A stretch of 64,000 bases of DNA from an uncultured Clostridium sp. (GCA_902785295.1 CACZYK010000010.1:1-64000); one strand, 5' to 3'; positions 47,150 through 56,078 are shown, counted from the first letter of the stretch. Numbers and translations: made by a program. The notes: generated by a model from the letters alone, not told the origin.

Positions 47150-47314
47150 AATATATCTCCTTTCCTTATGCATTATCCTATTTACATTATCTTTTGCACA
47201 AAATTTATACTAAACTTTAATTAATATTTAAACTAATAGATTATTTAATTAAAACTTCCTTGTTTTAGTTAAACCTACTAATTTACTATTTTTAGTATTA
47301 AGTTATAAATTTTC

Positions 47315-47349
47315 AAAAAAAGCGTCCTAGACCTTAAAATCTAGAACGC
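47315..47349 (-). terminator. Hairpin with T tract in the leader of the alcohol dehydrogenase
   Basis: GCGTCCTAGA (47322-47331) pairs with TCTAGAACGC (47340-47349) with one mismatch. Seven Ts follow on the minus strand. It lies downstream of the promoter at 47399-47427 and about 170 bases before the dehydrogenase start. It either ends the regulator transcript or attenuates the dehydrogenase. Confidence 0.75.
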
Positions 47350-47398
47350 CATTGTTCAAAAATTCTTATGAAATTTATTTATTAATTTCTATGTTTTT

Positions 47399-47427
47399 AA
47401 TATATCACTTGTGCGTTATATTGTCAA
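47399..47427 (-). promoter_or_regulatory. Promoter with overlapping operator-like motif
   Basis: TTGACA (47427-47422), a 17-base spacer and TATATT (47404-47399) form a near-consensus promoter on the minus strand. GTGCGTTATATTGTC (47411-47425, plus strand) overlaps the -35 and spacer and recurs at the regulator gene. A second, weaker promoter (TTTAAA-17-TATAAA) lies nearer the dehydrogenase gene, beyond the hairpin. The remaining part of the 374-base gap (47150-47523) is plain AT-rich DNA. Confidence 0.65.
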
Positions 47428-47523
47428 TAATCTTTTTTAAAAAATATAATTTTTTATATTATAAAGAAATTTTATCAGTTAATAAACTGTAAATACCTTG
47501 TTAAGAATAATAAATCTTCTTTT

Positions 47524-48075
47524 TTATTTCCAGTTAAAAACTACATTTATAATAAGTTTTTCTTTACCTTTATTTCTATAAATATGGTCTTTATCAGTAT
47601 TTATTCTTATTGCATCTCCTTTTCTTACCTCATAAACCTCTTCATTAACCTCTAATGTTAAAACTCCTTCATAAACATTTATATACTCTATTGTTTTTTC
47701 GCCATGAGAACCAGATTCATAACAACCACCTGGCTTAATTTCAATAGTATATATTTCAAAATCTCTATCTTGTTCATAAGGAAATATAGTGTATACTAAA
47801 TACTGTTCAGTTGACTCTTTTGAAGGCTCTAATCCCTCTTTTCTCACTAAATAAACCTCTTCATTAGGAACAGATACTAAATCATTAAAAGAGACCCTTA
47901 AACCGCTTACTATTTTTCCTAGTATTCCTATGGTAGGATTTGATTCTCCTCTTTCAATTTGCCCAAGCATACTTTTACTTACTCCTGTCTGCTCTGCCAC
48001 AACATCAAGACTCATCTTTTTTGCTTTACGTATTCTTTTTAAATTAATAGCTACATTTTTATTTATATAATCCAT
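47524..48075 (-). CDS. XRE-family regulator with C-terminal cupin domain
   Basis: The 183-residue protein starts at ATG 48075 after GAGGTGAG. The HTH (about 8-62) contains LDVVAEQTGVSKSMLGQIERG. The cupin (about 105-180) contains PGGCYESGSHGEKTIEYINVYEG and a later DKDHIY. The layout is that of PuuR/SutR-type repressors, which sense a small ligand through the cupin. Two motif copies lie at its own start and one in the dehydrogenase promoter, so it probably autoregulates and controls the aminotransferase/dehydrogenase genes. Confidence 0.88.
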   Translation of the reverse strand: MDYINKNVAINLKRIRKAKKMSLDVVAEQTGVSKSMLGQIERGESNPTIGILGKIVSGLRVSFNDLVSVPNEEVYLVRKEGLEPSKESTEQYLVYTIFPYEQDRDFEIYTIEIKPGGCYESGSHGEKTIEYINVYEGVLTLEVNEEVYEVRKGDAIRINTDKDHIYRNKGKEKLIINVVFNWK

Positions 48076-48087
48076 ACTCTCACCTCG

Positions 48088-48102
48088 TACGTTATAATGC
48101 AC
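48088..48102 (-). promoter_or_regulatory. Operator-like motif 2 (regulator leader)
   Basis: GTGCATTATAACGTA on the minus strand, 12 bases before the regulator start codon. It matches motif 1 (47411-47425) and motif 3 (48124-48138) at most positions: GTGC, TATA and GT are invariant. Confidence 0.55.
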
Positions 48103-48123
48103 TTATATCAATGTTTAATTTTT

Positions 48124-48150
48124 GTGCAGTATATTGTATTTTTTATTATA
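48124..48150. promoter_or_regulatory. Operator-like motif 3 and promoter of the XRE-cupin gene
   Basis: GTGCAGTATATTGTA (48124-48138, plus strand) lies just downstream of an extended -10 TGTTATAAT on the minus strand (TATAAT at 48150-48145). It covers the expected transcription start of the regulator gene, as an autorepression site would. Confidence 0.55.
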
Positions 48151-48270
48151 ACATAATATTTTCTATTTTATAAGAAAATTAGATTATTTACTAAGTTGTT
48201 AATAACTTTTAAAGCTAATAATAAAGCTTAACAAAAGAAACAAGTTTAGCAATTTCCTTTAATCAGAAAG

Positions 48271-48334
48271 TGTTAATTATTACTTTGTGTTAACTTGGAG
48301 CTAGCAGGGCTTAAAAGCAAAGTAATAATTAACA
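48271..48334 (+). repeat. Inverted-repeat element, copy F (short core)
   Basis: Perfect 17-base arms (48271-48287 and 48318-48334) enclose a 30-base core with ACTTGGAGCTAGCAGGGC. This is the same central motif as copies D and E with the second half of the core missing. It ends four bases from the stop codon of the ABC permease gene. Six Ts follow the right arm on the plus strand. Confidence 0.8.
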
Positions 48335-48338
48335 TTTT

Positions 48339-49367
48339 TTACTCCATAAAGTCTTTAAGTTTAAAATCTCCAAGTGTAAAAAGTACTAAAGACATTAAAA
48401 GTATTATTAAGGTTCCTTTAAATATCATTCCATTACTTATTATCTCATTTACCCAATAAATAGGTGAGATAATCTGAAATGTTAAAAATATATTTGGAAA
48501 TGTTATATAAGTTTCTCCTAAAAATGCAGTAATACCTAAGGCTAGAGATACTAATGCTACCATAAGTGTTATAACATTTCCAACACCACAATTATTTACC
48601 CATCTTGAAACTGCCATAGATAATGCTATTGCAAAAATCCCCATTAAAATTACTGATAATATTGCTTTTCCCATAAAAATATTTGGTATTTTAAATACTA
48701 ATTTTCCTATAATTAATGAAAATATAATTGAAGTAACATGTAAAATAAATGATGAAAATAATATAGAGCCTATTATTTCCTTATCACTATTTATTGTAGA
48801 TACATTTCTTTTCATAACCTTTGATGTTTTCATTTCTATCATATCTCTTGTTATAAATGAAGACATAATAAGAAGCATGTAACATAAAAGTAGTACTAAA
48901 ATTTTTCCACTATCATCTTCTGTGTTTTCTATAATTGTCTTTATTTTTATATTTTTTGTTTCTCCTTTTATAAATGTTTTTATTATCTCCTCTAATGTTA
49001 AAACTCCTTTTGCATCTTTTGATTTATATTCTTTTATTATAGGAGTCTTTCCATTTTTAATTTTTTCCTCAAAACCACTCTCTATAACAATTAAAGCTCC
49101 AAGTTCATTTTTCTTAATATAAGAAATATTATCTTCTAAATCTTTCGTACATATCTTAGTATCATATACATTATTAATCTTTTCTATAAGAAGCTTTGAA
49201 GATAGCGATTCATCCTTATCTATTATTCCAACAGAATATATTGTGTTTTCATTTCCCATTTTTATTGGAATTATCATAAGAATAGGAGTTAAAAAAGTTG
49301 CAATAATATGTATAGGATTTCTAAAATATCTCTTTATATTTATAAGAGTTAAATATATTAAATTCAC
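48339..49367 (-). CDS. ABC-2 type permease, second subunit
   Basis: The 342-residue permease has one membrane segment near residues 17-37, an extracytoplasmic domain of about 130 residues, then five or six more membrane segments, the layout of ABC2_membrane_3-type exporters. The start is GTG, overlapping the preceding permease stop in GTGA; AAAGGAGG lies upstream. It works with the adjacent permease and ATPase. Substrate unknown. Confidence 0.85.
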   Translation of the reverse strand: MNLIYLTLINIKRYFRNPIHIIATFLTPILMIIPIKMGNENTIYSVGIIDKDESLSSKLLIEKINNVYDTKICTKDLEDNISYIKKNELGALIVIESGFEEKIKNGKTPIIKEYKSKDAKGVLTLEEIIKTFIKGETKNIKIKTIIENTEDDSGKILVLLLCYMLLIMSSFITRDMIEMKTSKVMKRNVSTINSDKEIIGSILFSSFILHVTSIIFSLIIGKLVFKIPNIFMGKAILSVILMGIFAIALSMAVSRWVNNCGVGNVITLMVALVSLALGITAFLGETYITFPNIFLTFQIISPIYWVNEIISNGMIFKGTLIILLMSLVLFTLGDFKLKDFME

Positions 49368-50383
49368 CTTAATTTTTCCTCCTTTCTAAGAACTTTTACA
49401 ATATAAGTAATAATAAATAATACTATGCTCATTGTAAAAATAATTAATAATTCCTTTAAGCTTTTTTGAATACATCCATATAAGCTATACTCCTTAAATG
49501 CTTCTATTAAATAGTGAGTAGGATTACATTCTAAAATTCTTATATCAATATCTTCAAAAATCTCCATCATTAAAGAAATAAGAAATACTCCTCCTAAAAC
49601 CTTTGCTAACTTTTCACTAAATACTCCCATGATAAAATTTGAAATTGATGCCATAAAAAAAGCTGTTATAAACATAAGAATAGTTAAGATTAATAAATTT
49701 CCATTAAACCCCATATTAAATATTCTTATAATCATTGTATAAAAAAAAATAATTATAAAAGCATAGACAATGGTAGATATAAAATCATAAATAAAATATC
49801 TTCCTTTAGATAATGGCATTGATAAATTTCTTTTATTTACATTTATTGCAGGCTCCATATAATTTGAAAGAATAATATTATAAATGAAAAGTCCTATTGT
49901 AAAAGCTAAGGTTTTTGATAAGCTTTCTTTTATTGAGTCTTTTGTTTTATCTGTTTTTATAATGTTTTCTTCTATATAAGAAGTATTATCCTCATTTTTG
50001 TCCATATATTCATAAATTAAGGTTTCTAAATTTTTTTGTTGTATGCTCTCTTCTTTAACCTTTAAAATTAAGGAACTTTTTATATCATCTTTAAATCCTT
50101 TAGGGATAATTAAAATATTTTCCTCATTACCTTTTGATATTTCTAAAAATTCCTTTTGTCCTTCTAAATATTTAATAAGTGCTTTAGATTTTTCTGTTTT
50201 ATCCTTATCTAAAATTTCTATTTTTAAAGGCCTTAAATCTAAAGGACTCTTTTCATTCTCTTGGCTTAATATACCCATAAATAAACCAATAAATATTGGT
50301 ATAATCACAAATATACTTAAATTTGGAAGCAATGTTGAGTATAAATTTCTTAATGTAGTTTTTATATATATTAATAGACCCAT
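49364..50383 (-). CDS. ABC-2 type permease, first subunit
   Basis: This 339-residue paralogue of the next gene has the same layout: an N-terminal membrane segment (about 19-39), an external domain to about residue 150, and then about five membrane segments. AGGAGA precedes the ATG. It lies 12 bases after the ATPase gene. Confidence 0.85.
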   Translation of the reverse strand: MGLLIYIKTTLRNLYSTLLPNLSIFVIIPIFIGLFMGILSQENEKSPLDLRPLKIEILDKDKTEKSKALIKYLEGQKEFLEISKGNEENILIIPKGFKDDIKSSLILKVKEESIQQKNLETLIYEYMDKNEDNTSYIEENIIKTDKTKDSIKESLSKTLAFTIGLFIYNIILSNYMEPAINVNKRNLSMPLSKGRYFIYDFISTIVYAFIIIFFYTMIIRIFNMGFNGNLLILTILMFITAFFMASISNFIMGVFSEKLAKVLGGVFLISLMMEIFEDIDIRILECNPTHYLIEAFKEYSLYGCIQKSLKELLIIFTMSIVLFIITYIVKVLRKEEKLR

Positions 50384-50395
50384 AAAACTTTTCTC

Positions 50396-51331
50396 CTAAT
50401 CTCTTAATCTTTTACCTGTTAATGTTAAAAATACATCTTCAAGCTTTGCTTCATCATAACTTATCTTTTTTATATAAATTTTTTTCTCCTCTAATAATTT
50501 TAATATATCTCCTATACTAAATTTTTCATTAATTGTTAATATAATTTTCCCCTCTTCTTCTGTAAGATTTATTATTCCTTTTAAACTCTTAATTTCTAAA
50601 GATAATTCTCCTTTTATATTATCAGCATAAATTGTAACCTTATTATTAGGGAAAATAGAAGCTTTTATATCTTCTTTTTTCCCATAAGCTATTTCTTTTC
50701 CATTGTCTATAATAAAAACTCTATCACATAGTTCTTCTACCTCTTCAATATAATGAGAAGTATATATTACTGTTGTTCCCCATTCTTTTCCTACCTTTTT
50801 TATAAAATTAAAAATATGATTTCTTGATTGAGGGTCTATTCCAACAGTAGGTTCATCTAAGATAAGAACTTTTGGATGATGCATTATTCCTACAGCTAAG
50901 TTTAACCTTCTTTTCATTCCTCCAGAATATTTTTTTACCTTTTCTCTCTTTTTTTCTTCAAGACCTGTTATTTTTATTGCTTCTTTTATTCTTTCTTTAA
51001 GAAGCTTACCTTTAAGTCCATATAAAGCTCCAAAATACTCTAAATTTCCATAAGCATTAAGCTCCTCTAATAAAGATATATCTTGTGGAACATACCCAAT
51101 ACACTCCTTTGCTTTAACAGGCTCTTTTAATATGTCAAAGCCACATATTTTTATTGTCCCTCTATCTGGATATAAAATTGTTGTCATTATATTTATTAAA
51201 GTTGACTTTCCTGCTCCATTTGGTCCTATAAAACCAAATATTTCTCCTTCATTAACATTAAAGCTTACATTATCTAAAACTAAGTTTTCTCCAAAACGTT
51301 TTGTTATATTTAAAACTTCTATTGTTTCCAT
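50396..51331 (-). CDS. ABC exporter ATP-binding protein
   Basis: This 311-residue DrrA/CcmA-type ATPase has GPNGAGKSTL, Q-loop YVPQDISLLEELN, signature YSGGMKRRLN, Walker B LILDEPTVGIDP and H-loop YTSHYIEE, with a C-terminal extension. It is encoded downstream of a two-component system, the common arrangement for drug or bacteriocin efflux. Confidence 0.93.
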   Translation of the reverse strand: METIEVLNITKRFGENLVLDNVSFNVNEGEIFGFIGPNGAGKSTLINIMTTILYPDRGTIKICGFDILKEPVKAKECIGYVPQDISLLEELNAYGNLEYFGALYGLKGKLLKERIKEAIKITGLEEKKREKVKKYSGGMKRRLNLAVGIMHHPKVLILDEPTVGIDPQSRNHIFNFIKKVGKEWGTTVIYTSHYIEEVEELCDRVFIIDNGKEIAYGKKEDIKASIFPNNKVTIYADNIKGELSLEIKSLKGIINLTEEEGKIILTINEKFSIGDILKLLEEKKIYIKKISYDEAKLEDVFLTLTGKRLRD

Positions 51332-51418
51332 AAAAATAATCCTCCATATTATTTACTATATATATAATAAAATAATATAAAGGACCTTTCTATTGTATAT
51401 TGAACTTTTTTTAATGAC

Positions 51419-52069
51419 TTAAGTCACAATTCCGTTTTTAAAGGCAAAGATTGCTATTTGAGTTCTATCTCTTAAGGATAATTTCCCTAAAATATTAGTT
51501 ATATTGTTTTTTACTGTACCCTCTGATAGAAATATTTCTTTTGCTATTTCTTTATTGCTTAATCCATTTGCTATAGCTTCAATTATTTTTATTTCTTTTT
51601 CTGTTAAATTGTATTTTGATAAATCATTTTTTTCCTTTGAAGAAGAAGTATTTGTTGATGCCATCATTTCACTTGCAACATCTGGATGAACTACCATATT
51701 TCCTTTATATGCAGTTTTAATTCCTTCATAAATTACATCATGAGAACTATCCTTTAAAAGATAGCCAAAAGCTCCATACCCTAAAGCCTCTTTTATATAT
51801 TCCTTATCCTTAAATGTTGTAAGAATAATAACTTTTATTTTTGAAAATTGCTCCTTAATAAGTCTTGTCCCCATAACACCATCACATTCTTTCATTCTTA
51901 TATCCATAAGAACTATATCTATAGGCTTTTCCTTACATATTTTCAAAGCTTCATAGCCATTTGATGCAGTATCAACTATTTCAATATCAGGAAAAATTGA
52001 AAGCATAATCTTAAGCCCTTCCCTTATAAGCTTTTCATCATCAACAAGCAGTACTTTTATTTTTTCCAT
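51419..52069 (-). CDS. NarL/LuxR-family response regulator
   Basis: The 216-residue protein has a receiver domain with LVDDEKLIREG, the phosphorylation site Asp56 in IVLMDIRM, and ILTTFKD. The C-terminal LuxR HTH has LTEKEIKIIEAIANGLSNKE and LSEGTVKNNITNILGKL. It should activate the neighbouring ABC exporter genes (inference). Confidence 0.93.
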   Translation of the reverse strand: MEKIKVLLVDDEKLIREGLKIMLSIFPDIEIVDTASNGYEALKICKEKPIDIVLMDIRMKECDGVMGTRLIKEQFSKIKVIILTTFKDKEYIKEALGYGAFGYLLKDSSHDVIYEGIKTAYKGNMVVHPDVASEMMASTNTSSSKEKNDLSKYNLTEKEIKIIEAIANGLSNKEIAKEIFLSEGTVKNNITNILGKLSLRDRTQIAIFAFKNGIVT

Positions 52070-52071
52070 AT

Positions 52072-53220
52072 TTATTTCTCCTTTTCCCTTGGGATTATGA
52101 TTTTTGTAAAAAAGCCTTCATTTATTTTTGATTTAAAAAACACAGTCCCATTAAGTTCTGAAATTCTCTCTCTTATGCTTTTAAGACCTACTCCCTTTTC
52201 TTCAATCTTTTCAGTTCCAGCTCCATTATCTTTAAAGGAAATTACAAAATCGTCCTTATCAAAATTCATAATTACATTTACCATATTAGCTTTTCCATGT
52301 CTTAAAGAATTTGAAAGTATTTCCTGGGTAATTCTTAAAAGATTAGATACCTGTTTAGTTGAGAGATTCCATTCTCCCTTTGATAATGTTACCTTTACCT
52401 TAACACCTGTTAACCTTTCAAAATTTTTGCATACCTCTTGAATTCTTATTGGGCCTTGAACATTATCATATTCATCAGACCTTAGCTCTCTTACAGCTCT
52501 TTTTACATCCTGAAAGCTTTCATTTATAAATTCTCTTAAATTTCCTGCCATTTCACTAAGCACCTTACTTTCTGTTTTCCCAATAGTCTCCATTGCAGAA
52601 AGCTGTATCATAGCTGTTGTAAGAGCATGTCCAACACTATCATGTATTTCCCTAGAAATTCTATTTCTTTCTTTTAAAAGAGTTATCTCCTCTATAGATT
52701 CTAAACAATTTTCAAGCTCCTCTTTACTTTCTTTAAGTTCTTCTTCTGAAATTCTAAGCTTATCATAAAGTTCATTTGCTAATATCTTACTTTCATAAAG
52801 CTTTTCTATGTACTTTATTAAAATATATATCATACATAAAAAGACTAAATTAATAGCAATATATTTTTCACTTTCAAATGGAATTGTAATTAAAATTAAA
52901 GCTAAGCTTATTGCTAAAAGTATATTTCTACTTTTTTTGTTTTCTAAACTATAAATATCTATTATTGTTCCAATTAAATAAAGTGCTATAGCTCCTTCAA
53001 AAAGGTATTGTGACAATATTATTAAAATAAATTCTAATATTATTGAGAGTATATTATAAATTTCTTTTTTAAAATAAAATATTCTTAAATTGTTATTTAA
53101 AATAATAACTAGTATTATAGCTAAGCCTAATGAACTGTTTCCTCCAGAAAGAATTATACTAAAAATTAAATAAACTAAAGAAATATATCTTACAATCAAT
53201 AATTCTTTGCTGTTTTTCAT
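52072..53220 (-). CDS. Sensor histidine kinase (HisKA_3 type)
   Basis: The 382-residue kinase has five to six membrane segments in the first 145 residues and little extracellular sequence. A coiled coil follows, then the phosphoacceptor His in SREIHDSVGHALTTAM, and an ATPase domain with LLRITQEILSNSLRHG and DNGAGTEKIEEKGVGLKSI. It resembles DesK/LiaS-type sensors of membrane or envelope state. It lies two bases before the response regulator gene. Confidence 0.92.
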   Translation of the reverse strand: MKNSKELLIVRYISLVYLIFSIILSGGNSSLGLAIILVIILNNNLRIFYFKKEIYNILSIILEFILIILSQYLFEGAIALYLIGTIIDIYSLENKKSRNILLAISLALILITIPFESEKYIAINLVFLCMIYILIKYIEKLYESKILANELYDKLRISEEELKESKEELENCLESIEEITLLKERNRISREIHDSVGHALTTAMIQLSAMETIGKTESKVLSEMAGNLREFINESFQDVKRAVRELRSDEYDNVQGPIRIQEVCKNFERLTGVKVKVTLSKGEWNLSTKQVSNLLRITQEILSNSLRHGKANMVNVIMNFDKDDFVISFKDNGAGTEKIEEKGVGLKSIRERISELNGTVFFKSKINEGFFTKIIIPREKEK

Positions 53221-53309
53221 TTTAATCTTCTATCCTCTCTTTTATAATTTCTCTTTATAGTTTACCATAATATATGATTATTCACTATATTTAAAGAAAC
53301 TTTATCCAT

Positions 53310-54101
53310 TTAGCTTCCTGAACTTTCATACTTGCTTATTCCTATAAGCCATATTCTATATGATACTATCATTGCAACTATACTTATGATACAAGTTAAT
53401 ATTACTCCTGTAAATAAGCTTCCCTTTCCTAAAAAATATGCTCCTGGAAAATACCCAGTGAAGGCAAATGGAATAATTGCTGTTAATACTATTCTTATTG
53501 CTTTAGGATAAATTGCCATAGGATATTTTGCAAAGTCACTTAGCTGGTATACCATAAATAAATAGGATTGTGCAAACTTAACCCAAAAGGCTATTGATGT
53601 TACTGCAAGTTTTATTGATGTATATATAAATACTCCAAATAAAATTACAATAATCATAATAAGTATATCTAAAACTCCAAATGATAATTGAAGCTTTATT
53701 GAAGAGGTTATAACTAAAATAAGTCCAATTATTATCTCTCCAAAGCCATCTGGCTGAAAACTTTCTGAAATCACTTGAAATAATGGATTTATAGGTCTTA
53801 ATAAATATTTATCAAATTCTCCACGAACTATTGTTTTCCAACTAAAAATCCATAGGTAATCTGTAAACACATGGTCTATTCCCCTAGGAATTTGAGCAAA
53901 GCCATAAATAAATAATATTTCATAAAAGCTCCAACCATCTAATGATGGTATTCTATTAAATATTAATGCTATAAAAACTACTCCTGCAAATTGTACAAGT
54001 ATAAATCCAATTAATCCAAGAACAAAATCCACTCTATATTCCATAAGAGATTTAATATATTGCTGTAAAAATTTTGAGTATAATCTTATATATTTTCTCA
54101 T
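53310..54101 (-). CDS. ABC-2 permease, DUF990/ABC2_membrane_6 family
   Basis: The 263-residue protein has six membrane segments. ATG 54101 is preceded by AGGGGGG; the upstream in-frame start overlaps the other permease gene. The segment KTIVRGEFDKYLLRPINPLFQ is the family hallmark. It pairs with the preceding permease, two bases away. Substrate unknown. Confidence 0.88.
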   Translation of the reverse strand: MRKYIRLYSKFLQQYIKSLMEYRVDFVLGLIGFILVQFAGVVFIALIFNRIPSLDGWSFYEILFIYGFAQIPRGIDHVFTDYLWIFSWKTIVRGEFDKYLLRPINPLFQVISESFQPDGFGEIIIGLILVITSSIKLQLSFGVLDILIMIIVILFGVFIYTSIKLAVTSIAFWVKFAQSYLFMVYQLSDFAKYPMAIYPKAIRIVLTAIIPFAFTGYFPGAYFLGKGSLFTGVILTCIISIVAMIVSYRIWLIGISKYESSGS

Positions 54102-54103
54102 TT

Positions 54104-54913
54104 TTACCCCCCTAAGATTGTAAGCTGCTTTATAAGCTTGTTCCAAAGCCACTTTGAAATTCCTATAAATATTAAAACCCATATAGCTTGTATTAAAATT
54201 CCTTTTATAAGTTCTAAATTGTTAAGTTTTCCTAAATATATTAATGTAGGTGTTGATACCATAGAACTAAAAGGAAGAAAATTAAATATTTTTGTTACTA
54301 CCTCTGGGAAAAATGTAAGTGGAATTAAGGCTCCTGATATAAGTCTTGTTATTGCTTGCATTATTTGTGATAATCCCCACATATTTGTTATTTTAAATGA
54401 TAATAATCCAAAACAATAGCTATAATAAAATGTTAAAATCATGCTTAAAATTGAACTTACAAAATACATTAAAACATTAAATAAATTTATACTTCCTTCT
54501 AGATTATAAAAAACTACTGTTATCACAATAAAGGCTGGTATAAATACTATTACAAAGTTAAAAAATATAACTCCAATAGACTGAAACATCATTCTCATAC
54601 TATAGTTTATTGGTCTTATAAGGTTTATTGCTATTGAGCCATCTTTTACTTCCCTTGAAATATTTGAAGAAACATCTGTTGATACTAAAAGGTTAGTTAA
54701 AAATGCTATAAGCATATAAACTATCATCTGATTAAATGTAAATCCTTCCATAACTGCGCTTTCAGAACTTTTATATATTGCCTTCCATAAAAAGAATGTT
54801 ACTGAAATTAATATTCCCTGACCACAGAAAAACATAATTGTATTTCCCTTATAGGCAAGCTCTGATTGAAATGCATTAGTTGCAAAAGGTATATAGGTTT
54901 TTAGTTTTTTCAT
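54104..54913 (-). CDS. ABC-2 permease, DUF990-type partner
   Basis: The 269-residue protein has six membrane segments. GSIAINLIRPINYSMRMM corresponds to the LRPINPL loop of its partner. ATG 54913 follows GAGGGGG at nine bases. It lies four bases after the ATPase gene. Confidence 0.87.
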   Translation of the reverse strand: MKKLKTYIPFATNAFQSELAYKGNTIMFFCGQGILISVTFFLWKAIYKSSESAVMEGFTFNQMIVYMLIAFLTNLLVSTDVSSNISREVKDGSIAINLIRPINYSMRMMFQSIGVIFFNFVIVFIPAFIVITVVFYNLEGSINLFNVLMYFVSSILSMILTFYYSYCFGLLSFKITNMWGLSQIMQAITRLISGALIPLTFFPEVVTKIFNFLPFSSMVSTPTLIYLGKLNNLELIKGILIQAIWVLIFIGISKWLWNKLIKQLTILGG

Positions 54914-54917
54914 CAAT

Positions 54918-55913
54918 TTAAACCCCCTCACTATATATCTTTTTAATAATATCCTCTATGCTTGTCTCTATTACCTTAAAGTCAATAACTTCAACCTTTG
55001 TTAATATTTCACTCATTATTTCTGAAGAAGATATCTTATTTTTATTAAAGGTTGCAATTATTTTATTATTTTCTTCTTTAATATTTAAATCATCTTCTTC
55101 TAAATTTTCTTTAAAATTAAGACTAGATAAATCAATTTTTTTCTTTACTTGAAGCTCTATTGATGTCCTTGCTCCATATCTTGACTTTATTTCTTCTAAG
55201 GAACCATCATATATTTTTTTCCCATCATCTATAATTATTATTCTTGAACATAATTCTTCAATATCATTTAAATCATGAGTTGTTAAAATTATTGTTGTTC
55301 CATATTTTTTATTTATTTCTCTTATTGCATTTCTTACCTTTTCCTTTACCATTACATCAAGACCTATTGTAGGTTCATCAAGATAAACCACTTTAGGATT
55401 ATGAATTAAGGCTGCTGCTATATCTGCTCTCATCCTTTGCCCTAATGAAAGACTTCTAACAGGGGTAAGCATAAAATCCTCTAATGATAAGGTTGAATTT
55501 AAAAATGCCATTCTCTCATTAAAATCTTTATCACTCACCTCATAAATTTCCTTTAAAAGAGTAAATGTTTCTGATAGAGGAAGGTCCCACCAAAGCTGAG
55601 TTTTTTGTCCAAATACAACTCCTATACGTTTTGCATTTTCTTTTCTCTTTTCATATGGTACAAGACCATCTACAGTTATCTTCCCACTTGTTGGAGTTAA
55701 AATTCCTGTCATCATTTTTATAGTTGTTGACTTTCCTGCTCCATTTGCTCCTATATACCCTACAATTTCTCCATCTTCAATACTAAAACTTATATCATCA
55801 ACAGCCCTTTTTATTATATATTCTGTTGAAAAGAAAGACTTTATTGCACCCCTAAATCCTGGATATTTCTTGTTACTTTTAAATTCCTTTGTTATGTTTT
55901 CTACTTTTATCAA
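54918..55913 (-). CDS. ABC exporter ATP-binding protein (DUF990-associated)
   Basis: This 331-residue ATPase has an N-terminal insertion (SNKKYPGFRGAIKSFF) typical of the ATPases that partner DUF990 permeases. Walker A is GANGAGKSTT, signature LSLGQRMRAD, Walker B VVYLDEPTIGLD and H-loop TTHDLND. The start is TTG at 55913 with GGGAGTGA upstream. A perfect intrinsic terminator ends 48 bases before this start, so expression depends on readthrough of the leader. Confidence 0.92.
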   Translation of the reverse strand: MIKVENITKEFKSNKKYPGFRGAIKSFFSTEYIIKRAVDDISFSIEDGEIVGYIGANGAGKSTTIKMMTGILTPTSGKITVDGLVPYEKRKENAKRIGVVFGQKTQLWWDLPLSETFTLLKEIYEVSDKDFNERMAFLNSTLSLEDFMLTPVRSLSLGQRMRADIAAALIHNPKVVYLDEPTIGLDVMVKEKVRNAIREINKKYGTTIILTTHDLNDIEELCSRIIIIDDGKKIYDGSLEEIKSRYGARTSIELQVKKKIDLSSLNFKENLEEDDLNIKEENNKIIATFNKNKISSSEIMSEILTKVEVIDFKVIETSIEDIIKKIYSEGV

Positions 55914-55960
55914 AATTTCACTCCCTTTTTTCTACTCAGTAAAAATCTCTATTTTAACGC

Positions 55961-55995
55961 AAAAAAGCCCTAAGTAAAATAAATCTACCTAAGGC
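55961..55995 (-). terminator. Leader terminator in front of the ABC operon
   Basis: In RNA sense, GCCUUAGGUA (55995-55986) pairs fully (two G-U) with UACUUAGGGC (55976-55967) around a nine-base loop. It is followed by UUUUUU (55966-55961). It lies inside the transcript that leads into the ABC exporter genes. Confidence 0.85.
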
Positions 55996-56063
55996 TAAAG
56001 ACTCAAAATTATGAAATTTTATAAATAATAATCTTGTTAGTATTTTAATTCAGTTTTGGTGAT

Positions 56064-56078
56064 TAGATTTTTACTAAG
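56064..56078 (-). promoter_or_regulatory. Predicted antiterminator strand
   Basis: RNA CUUAGUAAAAAUCUA (56078-56064) can pair with the loop and 3' stem of the terminator (UAGAUUU, a three-base bulge, then UUACU). Alternatively it pairs with the mini-ORF (AGAUUUUUA at 56165-56157). The two pairings exclude each other, as expected of an attenuator switch. Confidence 0.6.
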
